Assembly: GCA_004560045.1 (NCBI GenBank)
Contig: SFWF01000023.1
Span: 1-19,448, forward strand
DNA length: 19,448 bases
From: a bacterium
Lineage (GTDB): Bacteria > Bacillota > Clostridia > Oscillospirales > Acutalibacteraceae
Reading direction: 5' to 3'
Shown here: positions 6,629-12,892 of the stretch, piece by piece
Layout of the letters: the number at the start of each line of letters is the position of its first letter
Position numbering within the stretch: position 1 is the first letter of the stretch
Notes under the pieces: model-generated
What the model was told of the DNA's origin: nothing
The model's input: only the letters and a program-made list of their open reading frames with translations
Databases searched by the model: none
Position numbers and translations under genes: made by a program

Positions 6629-6901
6629 TTATTTTAAAAGCTTTCGGATAAAGCCCTTACCTCCCCCGTCGGAGGAATAGACGAAGGCTTGGATATCACC
6701 CTGCATAAAAAGCTCGCCGCTGGTCGCGCTGAAGGAATCGATCACAAGATTTTCGCCCCTTACGGTAAGAAGTCCCTCGACGGTATCAAGGGTCACCGAC
6801 TCCTCGTCGAAAACCTTTACCTCCCTTACTCCGCTCATATTTATCTTTTTTCGCTGCTGACATATAAGATTATGCATAGCGCCGTTTCGTTCTTCGGACA
6901 T
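6629..6901 (-). CDS. yabP: Sporulation protein YabP
   Basis: This 90-residue protein matches the YabP/YqfC family. It has an HNLICQQRKKINMSGVREV segment (conserved His, Arg/Lys and 'I-t-G-V' pattern), an F-D-E-E-S-V-like strand, and a central LTVRGENLVIDSF strand before a short basic tail. In Bacillus YabP is made in the mother cell and is needed, with YabQ, for cortex assembly. Here the ATG follows AGGTGG by about 8 nt. That site lies in the 3' arm of a hairpin (6906-6942), so translation may be modulated. It is followed at 3 bp by yabQ. Confidence 0.9.
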   Translation of the reverse strand: MSEERNGAMHNLICQQRKKINMSGVREVKVFDEESVTLDTVEGLLTVRGENLVIDSFSATSGELFMQGDIQAFVYSSDGGGKGFIRKLLK

Positions 6902-6905
6902 AAAA

Positions 6906-6942
6906 ACACCACCTACTTAAAATATATTAAGTCGGGCGGTGT
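6906..6942 (-). promoter_or_regulatory. Hairpin sequestering the yabP ribosome binding site
   Basis: On the minus strand the 5' arm ACACCGCCCGACTTAA (6927-6942) pairs imperfectly with TTAAGTAGGTGGTGT (6906-6920) across a 6-nt loop, and five T residues run into the yabP ATG. The AGGTGG ribosome binding site lies inside the 3' arm. The structure fills nearly the whole rqcP-yabP gap. It could act as an RBS-masking hairpin or a leaky terminator. Confidence 0.55.
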
Positions 6943-6946
6943 GATA

Positions 6947-7192
6947 TTACTCCTCGATTATTTTATAAAGCAGAGGGGCGTCGTCCTTTTTAATTACCTC
7001 GGCGACGTTTACTACCTCGGCCTTTACGGTTCGGCTTCCGAAGGCGATCTCAAGAATATCGCCTACCTTTACGTCGTAGGAGGCCTTTACGGCTCGGCCG
7101 TTTACCGAAACTCTTCCCGCGTCGCAGGCCTCGTTGGCGACGGTGCGCCGTTTGATTATACGGGAAACCTTTAAAAATTTATCTAATCTCAT
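6947..7192 (-). CDS. rqcP: RqcP (YabO/Hsp15-type S4 RNA-binding protein)
   Basis: The 81-residue protein is a single S4 domain starting MRLDKFLKVSRIIKRRTVAN, with the usual second motif GRVSVNGRAVKASYDVKVGD. In Bacillus this protein (YabO, renamed RqcP) binds the stalled 50S-peptidyl-tRNA complex and helps RqcH add C-terminal alanine tails during ribosome quality control. rqcH is not in the window. AGGAG lies 7 nt before the ATG and directly follows the T-rich end of the hup terminator. Lying between the mazG/hup pair and yabP, it keeps the Firmicutes order. Confidence 0.93.
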   Translation of the reverse strand: MRLDKFLKVSRIIKRRTVANEACDAGRVSVNGRAVKASYDVKVGDILEIAFGSRTVKAEVVNVAEVIKKDDAPLLYKIIEE

Positions 7193-7205
7193 TAAAATTC
7201 TCCTG

Positions 7206-7240
7206 AAAAGAACAAGCCGCTCAGAAGCTCCGAGCGGCTT
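7206..7240 (-). terminator. Intrinsic terminator after hup, immediately before the rqcP RBS
   Basis: AAGCCGCTC (7214-7222) and GAGCGGCTT (7232-7240) form a perfect 9-bp GC-rich stem with a 9-nt loop. On the minus strand GTTCTTTTC follows. It lies about 15 bp after the hup stop, and its T-rich end touches the AGGAG of rqcP. No promoter fits between the two. Confidence 0.85.
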
Positions 7241-7255
7241 TTAATCTGTTAAAAA

Positions 7256-7531
7256 TTATTTTGCAACAGCGTTCTTAAGAGCCTGTCCGGCCTTGAAAGC
7301 GGGAACCTTGGTAGCCGCGATCTGAATGGTCTCTTTGGTCTTGGGGTTAACGCCGGTACGGGCAGCGCGCTCACGAGCCTCGAAGGTTCCGAAGCCAACA
7401 AGAGCAACCTTGTCGCCGGCCTTCATAGCATCGGTAACGGTAGCTACGAATGCAGCAAGGGCAGCATCAGCGTCTTTCTTAGAAATACCTGCTTTTTCAG
7501 CAACAGCAGCAACTAATTCGGTTTTGTTCAT
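7256..7531 (-). CDS. hup: DNA-binding protein HU
   Basis: HU is the small histone-like nucleoid protein that bends and compacts DNA non-specifically as a dimer. The 91-residue sequence is full length. It has the N-terminal MNKTELVAAVAEKAG helix, the GFGTFEARERAARTG strand and the arm around NPKTKETI that ends in VPAFKAG. The proline of the DNA-intercalating arm is present, but the preceding position, usually Arg (G-R-N-P), is Val. A GGAGG site stands 8 nt before the ATG. The gene sits between mazG and rqcP and has its own terminator, so it likely makes an abundant short transcript. I could not find a convincing dedicated promoter. Confidence 0.97.
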   Translation of the reverse strand: MNKTELVAAVAEKAGISKKDADAALAAFVATVTDAMKAGDKVALVGFGTFEARERAARTGVNPKTKETIQIAATKVPAFKAGQALKNAVAK

Positions 7532-7589
7532 TATAGATTACCTCCAAATAATATTTCGAACGGAATTATCCGTCAGAATACGTGGTGAA

Positions 7590-8312
7590 TTATAAAGTAC
7601 CGTTTTTCTCTTTTTCTTCGAAATCGGAAATATAGGAGTCGGTGGCGGCGGCCAGAGCCTCCTCGGCATTTATCTTAAGGGAGTTTTGAATTCCTGCAGA
7701 GAGGAAAAGAAGCTTTCCGTAGGCGGCAAATTTTTCCGAGTCGGTGACGGCATTTTTAAGCTCGTCCGCGGCTTTTAAAAGCTCGCCGTTTTCAATCGGA
7801 TCTTCGAGGACTACGCCCGCTTTACCCGCCCGCTTTTGAACCTTAGCGGCACGCATTAGCGCAGGAAAGGCCTTCGGTACGCTTTTAAGGGTTTCGGTAG
7901 CGGTCTCCTGATGCTTTTCCTTCTTCTTGATAGCCTCCCAGCGGTCGAGCACGGCAGACGAGGTCTCGATATGCTCCTCGCCGAAAACGTGAGGATGACG
8001 AAGGATTAGCTTTTTGCAGATTCCGTCGACGACCTCCTCAAAGGTAAATTCGCCCTTTTCACGGGCTATTTGCGCGTGAAAAACGACCTGCAAAAGCACG
8101 TCGCCCAATTCCTCGCACAAGGCATCCTTATCAAAATTATCTATCGCGTCGGCTACCTCGTAGACTTCTTCGATAGCGTTGTTTCGGATACTTTGATGCG
8201 TCTGTTCCCTATCCCAAGGGCAACCGTCGGGGCTTCTGAGAGCTTCCAAAATTACGAGAAGCTGATTCATAGAATACCTTCCGTCGTTTCCCTCTGCTAT
8301 TATTTTTACCAT
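7590..8312 (-). CDS. mazG: Nucleoside triphosphate pyrophosphohydrolase MazG
   Basis: MazG hydrolyses (d)NTPs to monophosphates and pyrophosphate, cleansing abnormal nucleotides and in some bacteria tempering ppGpp levels. The 240 residues contain SPDGCPWDREQTHQSIR at about 27-43, then the EEVYEV...EELGD metal-binding pattern, and a second degenerate MazG half carrying KRAGKAGV. I keep the start at 8312 because AGGAG precedes that ATG by about 7 nt. The upstream residues ending in RYSMNQLL align with the family. An internal ATG at 8270, also with a purine-rich site, is the alternative. In Bacillus the homologue YabN heads the same yabO-yabP-yabQ block, but there it is fused to a methylase domain that is absent here. 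Confidence 0.93.
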   Translation of the reverse strand: MVKIIAEGNDGRYSMNQLLVILEALRSPDGCPWDREQTHQSIRNNAIEEVYEVADAIDNFDKDALCEELGDVLLQVVFHAQIAREKGEFTFEEVVDGICKKLILRHPHVFGEEHIETSSAVLDRWEAIKKKEKHQETATETLKSVPKAFPALMRAAKVQKRAGKAGVVLEDPIENGELLKAADELKNAVTDSEKFAAYGKLLFLSAGIQNSLKINAEEALAAATDSYISDFEEKEKNGTL

Positions 8313-8368
8313 ATTTTGCTCCTAAAATCAACTGTTTTTTTGTCAAATGTTTCAATTATTGTCCTAAA

Positions 8369-8396
8369 AGCCAAAATTTAAAGGTCATTTTTGGCT
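8369..8396 (-). terminator. Weak hairpin after the MTA/SAH nucleosidase gene
   Basis: AGCCAAAA (8369-8376) and TTTTGGCT (8389-8396) make an 8-bp AT-rich stem followed on the minus strand by TTTTAGG. It lies in the 101-bp gap between the nucleosidase stop and mazG. The short T run makes a strong terminator unlikely. The same gap has a TTGACA (8341-8346), but no -10 at the correct distance before the mazG ribosome binding site. Confidence 0.4.
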
Positions 8397-8413
8397 ATTT
8401 TAAGCAAAAAAAG

Positions 8414-9136
8414 CTATATCCACAGGGTTTCTTCTTTAAAAAGGGCTCTTAGTGAATCGAGCATAAGGTCGATCAGAAGGGCTTCTTTTATAGAATTCAT
8501 CTCGGTATAGGCGGTTTTTGCGTCGTCTCCCGCGTCGTCGGATATGCGTCGGATAGAGGCAAACGGGGTAGACGTAAGGGCGCAAACGTAGGCTATTGCG
8601 GCCGTTTCCATATCGCAGGACATAGCACCGAATTCGGTCTTTAAAAATTCCTTTTTGGTACCGTCGGAAATAAAGCTGTCGCCGCTTACGGCAACCCCCT
8701 TCTTAATTCCTTTGAAGGTATTTCCGAGAAGGGTCAAAAGGCGCTCGTCGGTATGATAAACGTATTCCTGACCCGGCTTCTGACAAAGCTTATAGCCAAG
8801 GGGGGTCAGATCGAAATCGTGCTCGATGCAGTCGGTGACAAGCATAAGCTCACCGCGGGAAATTCCGCTTATTCCACCCGAAAGGCCTGCGTTAAGGATG
8901 ACCTCGCAGCCCTCGCCGCAAAGGGCGGTGGTGACGGTGGCGGCGTTGACCATACCTACTCCGCAGTTAACGATATGAGCCTTTACGGTTTTACCGTCTT
9001 GCTTAAACTCGAAGGAAAGGCCTTCCCTGGTATAGAAATTCGCCTGACCGGCTCCCAGCTCGTCGATTTTATCTTTTATCGGTAAGTATTCATCGGAATC
9101 GGCGATAACGATACCGACCTTAAGTTCGTTTTTCAT
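8414..9136 (-). CDS. mtnN: 5'-methylthioadenosine/S-adenosylhomocysteine nucleosidase
   Basis: MtnN cleaves adenine from methylthioadenosine and S-adenosylhomocysteine, clearing inhibitors of methyltransferases and feeding methionine salvage. The 240-residue PNP-superfamily protein has the N-terminal GIVIADSDE strand with Glu16 aligned to the active-site Glu12 of the E. coli enzyme. It also has CDMETAA at 174-180, which supplies the ribose-contacting Glu, and RISDDAG with the catalytic Asp near residue 200. A GGAGG site lies inside the last codons of the upstream small gene, and only one base separates the two genes, so they are translationally coupled. It is somewhat divergent (GLSGGI for the usual glycine loop), but the catalytic residues are retained. 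Confidence 0.9.
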   Translation of the reverse strand: MKNELKVGIVIADSDEYLPIKDKIDELGAGQANFYTREGLSFEFKQDGKTVKAHIVNCGVGMVNAATVTTALCGEGCEVILNAGLSGGISGISRGELMLVTDCIEHDFDLTPLGYKLCQKPGQEYVYHTDERLLTLLGNTFKGIKKGVAVSGDSFISDGTKKEFLKTEFGAMSCDMETAAIAYVCALTSTPFASIRRISDDAGDDAKTAYTEMNSIKEALLIDLMLDSLRALFKEETLWI

Positions 9137-9137
9137 A

Positions 9138-9428
9138 TTATTCCTCCGCTTTATTGTCCTTCGGGGGATTCTTTTTGGTCTCCTCGAGAAGAATAAGCTT
9201 TTTATTTATATCGGCGATTATGGAATCTGCCTTTTTGGGCGGAAGTTCACCGCCCTCGGATATCGCATCAAAGCAGACCCTGCCAAGAGCCTCGTAGTCC
9301 TTGGCAAGCTTGGCCTCGATGGCGGTTATATCAAGCTTATACTTTCCCGCACGGGCAACGTTTCCTGCTTTTTTATAGGCCGATTCGAAAACGTCTTTTG
9401 CTTTTGACATAAGGTTATCAAGATTCAT
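9138..9428 (-). CDS. Small helical protein of unknown function
   Basis: I do not recognise a function for this 96-residue product. It looks all-helical, with an amphipathic N-terminus (MNLDNLMSKAKDVFESAYKK), a central ITAIEAKLAKDYEALGRVCFD helix and a lysine- and glutamate-rich end (ETKKNPPKDNKAEE). It has no signal peptide, membrane helix or metal-binding cysteines. The pattern recalls small clostridial proteins that place such a helix before a C-terminal zinc ribbon. The ribbon is missing here. A GGAG site 8-9 nt before the ATG and the 1-bp spacing to the nucleosidase gene show that it is a real expressed gene. Confidence 0.8.
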   Translation of the reverse strand: MNLDNLMSKAKDVFESAYKKAGNVARAGKYKLDITAIEAKLAKDYEALGRVCFDAISEGGELPPKKADSIIADINKKLILLEETKKNPPKDNKAEE

Positions 9429-9472
9429 TATACTTTCTCCAAAAATATTTATTTTAAAGTATTCAAAGCTTT

Positions 9473-10378
9473 CTACCCTATAAACTCGCGGATAAGGGAG
9501 TTTTCGGGGATAAGACTTTCGTCTATGTGGGTAAATTCTTTAAGTCCCTCGGCGATAAGGCTTACGTACTCGTAAAAGGGATGAGTTTTATCGAGCTTCT
9601 TTATCATAGCGATAAACTCGTCACGGTATAAAGCCGGCTCGAAGGCGTGCATGGTATGAATATGAAAATCGGCGAACCGTATAAAGCCGTAGAGGAATTT
9701 ATCCTCCGCCTCCACTACCCCGCCCCAGAAGCTCAGCGTCCTTAGAATATCTGAATTTCGGAATCTTCGGTCGCGCAGGCTTCTTCGAACCAGACGAAGC
9801 TTTCTTCCCGTAAGTATTACCTCGTCCCTATCGTTTTTAATCGGGGTATAGGCGCTTATATAAAGCTTTAAAAGACGGTCTTTGGTCAGGGCTTCGGTTA
9901 TTACGGGGTTTAGCCCGTGAATGCCCTCCAAAATAAGGATTCCGTCGGCTTTAAGGTTGGTCGGGTTAGCATCTTTATGAGAAGCTCCGCTTTTGAAATC
10001 GTATACGGGAAGCCTTGCGGTACCCTTTTCCAGAAGCTCGGTGGCGCAGTCGTGCAGAAGCTCGGTGTTAAGGGCCTCCACCGATTCGGGATCTACCTTA
10101 CCTACGCCGACGATATCGCGGGAATAGTAAAAATTGTCCAAAGATACCACAAGCGTATCTATTCCCATAGTCTCCAGCATTTCGCAAAGAATATTCGCGG
10201 TAGTGGTTTTTCCCGCCCCCGAGGGGCCTGCGATAGAGATAATCCGTATATGTCTGTTATCAGAAATATAGGCGGCGACCGCTTTAATTTTAGAGCGGTA
10301 TTCACCGTCACATTCGGCTATAAAGGCGGCGGGGTCGGTTTTAAGCCTGCAATTTATCTCAGATACCGTATTTATCAT
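9473..10378 (-). CDS. Uridine kinase-like nucleoside kinase
   Basis: The 301-residue P-loop kinase likely phosphorylates a nucleoside such as uridine or cytidine for salvage. Walker A is GPSGAGKTT at 51-59. The SLDNFYY motif near 79-85 carries the catalytic Asp, and ILILEGIHGLNP is the Walker B region. The sequence resembles the kinase half of the large clostridial nucleoside kinases that begin with TGS and tRNA-synthetase-editing-like domains. Here those domains are absent and only about 45 residues precede the P-loop. The start overlaps the end of hemZ by 20 bases and its ribosome binding site (AAAGGA) is distant, so coupling to hemZ translation is likely. The substrate is inferred. Confidence 0.82.
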   Translation of the reverse strand: MINTVSEINCRLKTDPAAFIAECDGEYRSKIKAVAAYISDNRHIRIISIAGPSGAGKTTTANILCEMLETMGIDTLVVSLDNFYYSRDIVGVGKVDPESVEALNTELLHDCATELLEKGTARLPVYDFKSGASHKDANPTNLKADGILILEGIHGLNPVITEALTKDRLLKLYISAYTPIKNDRDEVILTGRKLRLVRRSLRDRRFRNSDILRTLSFWGGVVEAEDKFLYGFIRFADFHIHTMHAFEPALYRDEFIAMIKKLDKTHPFYEYVSLIAEGLKEFTHIDESLIPENSLIREFIG

Positions 10379-11810
10379 AGAAATCGAGGATTCCTTTCTT
10401 GCGCTCTATAAGCTCGTCAAATCTGTTTATATATTCATACGGATATTTAAAGTTGAATATTCGCTCGATATAGTCGCCACCCGGCTCACGAAGCTTGGTA
10501 ACGGCCGAGGCTCCGCAGGCAAGTATGGTATGAGTTTCGTCCATTATGTAGACGTTATAAAGTCCCTCATAGCCGCGTTTGGCATAGCCAACGTTTTCGA
10601 GGTTTCCTACCGTTTTGCTCTGACGGTACATATAGTAGGGCACTATTCCCTTTTCGGTCAGGGTCTTTCGGGCGTAACGCACCATTTCGGAGGCGATGAC
10701 CCCCGTTTCTATTTCGGGAAGGGCTCCCGTAGTAGAGATAGTCGCCGCCTTTTTAACCGAAAGAGAATGAACGGTAATGCTTTCGGGGTCGAGCTTTAAA
10801 AGAGTATCGAGGGTATTTTTAAAGCTTTCGGCGGTATCGGTAGGAAGGCCCGCGATAAGGTCCATATTTATATTATCGAAGCCTATTTCCCTTGCGAGAG
10901 AGAAGGCATCTACGGTCTGCTTGGCGGTATGCTTTCTTCCGATAGCCTCTAAGACCGAGTCGTTCATGGTCTGCGGATTGACGCTTATTCTCGTAGCGCC
11001 ACCCTTCTTTACAGCCATCAGCTTATCGGCGTCTATTGCGTCGGGACGGCCCGCCTCTACGGTATATTCGCGGATACCCCTAAGGTCGAAGTTTTCGGAA
11101 ATGGCGGTCATAAGGGTTTCGAGGCCCTTTGCCGACAGTGCTACGGGAGTACCGCCGCCGATATAGACCGTTTCGAGCTTAAGGCCTGTTTTTTCGGCGA
11201 TCTTTGCGGTTTCGGCAAGCTCTTTGCACAGGAGGGACAGATAGCCGTCGATAAGCTTACCCGCTTTATCTACCGAATGAGACACAAAGGAGCAGTAGGA
11301 GCAGCGGCTCGGGCAAAAGGGAATTGAAACGTAAAGGCTATAGGAATTTCGGCTGTTTTTAGCGGTAATAGCCTGCTCGGGAGCCGAGGAGTCGCGGCAG
11401 AGGCTTATTTTTTCCTCGCTGACGAAAAGCTTTTCGGAGAAATAGCGCTCGGCGGCCTCTCTGCCCTCCCGTTCACACATACGGGAGTAGAGCTTCGCGG
11501 GACGGACACCGGTTAAAAGTCCCCATTCGGGGGTATAACCCGTAGCCTCGGTAAAGCACCTGAAAAGGCAGGTAGCAAGGCTCAGCTCGGCGATTTTGGG
11601 ATCGCTATCCGAAAGCTCCGCTTCTTCGGTATAGGTTTTTCCGCCGAAATAAAGCTCGGCCCTTACTCTATCCGACAGAAGGGTCGTTACGGCGCAGGTT
11701 TCGGACTTTTCGGCATAGCTTAAAATATTTATTTTTTCAAAGGGTAAAAATATACGGCAAAGCTTTTCAAGCTCGTAATTAAAGCCGTGATTTACGTTAC
11801 AAAGGTTCAT
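10359..11810 (-). CDS. hemZ: Oxygen-independent coproporphyrinogen III oxidase-like HemZ (radical SAM)
   Basis: HemZ-type enzymes are radical SAM proteins related to HemN, which decarboxylates coproporphyrinogen III anaerobically. Some relatives instead handle heme, so the reaction is probable and not certain. The 483-residue protein has a 150-residue N-terminal extension with the GLLTGVRPAKL motif. The radical SAM barrel follows, with C166-x3-C170-x2-C173 (FCPSRCSYCSF) and GGGTP at 218-222, and then a HemN-like C-terminal domain with the YMYRQSKTVGNLENVGY segment that marks the HemZ subgroup. The start codon overlaps the MBL gene stop as ATGA. No other heme-pathway gene lies in the window. 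Confidence 0.88.
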   Translation of the reverse strand: MNLCNVNHGFNYELEKLCRIFLPFEKINILSYAEKSETCAVTTLLSDRVRAELYFGGKTYTEEAELSDSDPKIAELSLATCLFRCFTEATGYTPEWGLLTGVRPAKLYSRMCEREGREAAERYFSEKLFVSEEKISLCRDSSAPEQAITAKNSRNSYSLYVSIPFCPSRCSYCSFVSHSVDKAGKLIDGYLSLLCKELAETAKIAEKTGLKLETVYIGGGTPVALSAKGLETLMTAISENFDLRGIREYTVEAGRPDAIDADKLMAVKKGGATRISVNPQTMNDSVLEAIGRKHTAKQTVDAFSLAREIGFDNINMDLIAGLPTDTAESFKNTLDTLLKLDPESITVHSLSVKKAATISTTGALPEIETGVIASEMVRYARKTLTEKGIVPYYMYRQSKTVGNLENVGYAKRGYEGLYNVYIMDETHTILACGASAVTKLREPGGDYIERIFNFKYPYEYINRFDELIERKKGILDFYDKYGI

Positions 11811-12436
11811 ATATAATCACTCAGGTCCTGCATATAAGGGTTATGCAGTTTTTCCTTTAAGAGGGTCGTAGAGTCGCCATGACCGGGATAGAGAATAAGG
11901 TTTTCCTCGATTTCGGCAAGGCGCTTCAGAGATTTGGTAAGGGCGGCACTATCTCCCGTAGGAAAGTCGGTACGGCCTACCGAATACTCGAAAAGGGTAT
12001 CGCCCGTAAAGAGGTTTTCGCCAAGTCGGTAGCAGACCGAGCCTGCGGTATGACCGGGGGTATATAGCACCTCGAGCTTTTCTTTGCCAAGGTCGATAAT
12101 ATCTCCCTCGCTAACCTTTATATCGGCATAAAAGGGCTCCTGAGAAAGGCCTACAAGGGAGGACAGGCTAAAGCGGTCGTTATAAAGTCCTACCTCATCC
12201 ATAGCGCCGATCACTATTTTAGCGCCGTATTTATCTCTTAGCTCCTTTGCGCCTAAGATATGGTCAAAATGAAAATGTGTCAGGAGGATAAGGCGCTCTT
12301 TATCGCTGTTTTCGCCAAGGAAGCTCTGCGCCTCGGCAAAGGGGGCGGCAGGGTCGATAACAAGGGCGGCAGAATCGGTTAAAACGAGGTAGCAATTAGC
12401 CTCGTTCCCGCCAAAATACAGTGTTTTAATGTCCAT
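11807..12436 (-). CDS. MBL-fold metallo-hydrolase (glyoxalase II-like, YqgX type)
   Basis: This 209-residue protein has the metallo-beta-lactamase fold and the complete metal set: HFHFDH at 54-59, GH at 128-129, Asp146 and GH at 185-186. That indicates a two-metal hydrolase. It has the length of the short glyoxalase II-like group, which cleaves thioesters, but lacks the long C-terminal recognition domain of true GloB. The substrate is therefore open. The start directly follows the dtd stop (TAAATG), and a TTTGGAGA site lies within dtd. The order rel-dtd-MBL-hemZ is common in Clostridia. Confidence 0.9.
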   Translation of the reverse strand: MDIKTLYFGGNEANCYLVLTDSAALVIDPAAPFAEAQSFLGENSDKERLILLTHFHFDHILGAKELRDKYGAKIVIGAMDEVGLYNDRFSLSSLVGLSQEPFYADIKVSEGDIIDLGKEKLEVLYTPGHTAGSVCYRLGENLFTGDTLFEYSVGRTDFPTGDSAALTKSLKRLAEIEENLILYPGHGDSTTLLKEKLHNPYMQDLSDYI

Positions 12437-12892
12437 TTATTTTCTCCAAAGGGTAGAATCCAAGGTCAGGGTAACGGGGCCGTCGTTTAAAAGCTCTACC
12501 TTCATTTCGGCTCCGAAGACCCCCTTTTCTACGGGCAGATTCTCTTGCTCGGAAAGGCCTTCGCAGAAATACTCGTAAAGGCGGTTGGCCTCTTCAGGCG
12601 GCATGGCGGGGTCGAAGGAGGGACGGGTTCCCTTTCTTATATCGGCACAGAGGGTAAAGTTAGAAATAACGAGAACGCTTCCCCCGATATCCTTTACCGA
12701 AAGATTCATTTTATCGTTTTCGTCGGTAAAAATACGCATAGCGGCTATTTTTTTAGAAAGTATCTGCGCATCCTCCTCGGTGTCCTCTTTAGTGACGCCC
12801 AGGAGCACGAGCAGGCCTTTATCGATCTCGCCGACGGTATTTCCCTCTACCCGAACCGAGGCAGAGGCTACGCGCTGAACTACTGCTTTCAT
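12437..12892 (-). CDS. dtd: D-aminoacyl-tRNA deacylase
   Basis: Dtd hydrolyses D-aminoacyl-tRNA (and mischarged glycyl-tRNA-Ala), protecting translation from D-residues. The 151 residues are the usual length, starting MKAVVQRVASASVRVEG. Both active-site motifs are present: SNFTL at 77-81 in place of the commoner SQFTL, and NDGPVT at 136-141 with the cis Gly-Pro. Its ATG overlaps the rel stop codon (TAATG), indicating coupled translation. In Bacillus dtd also follows relA. Confidence 0.97.
   Translation of the reverse strand: MKAVVQRVASASVRVEGNTVGEIDKGLLVLLGVTKEDTEEDAQILSKKIAAMRIFTDENDKMNLSVKDIGGSVLVISNFTLCADIRKGTRPSFDPAMPPEEANRLYEYFCEGLSEQENLPVEKGVFGAEMKVELLNDGPVTLTLDSTLWRK

Noticed and set aside
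7548..7576. CTGACG-N17-TATTAT as a hup promoter
   Set aside because: The predicted start would fall on the hup ribosome binding site, so the mRNA could not be translated normally.
8336..8346. TTGACA before mazG as a -35 box
   Set aside because: At 17 bp downstream the sequence is the AGGAGC ribosome binding site and not a -10 box.
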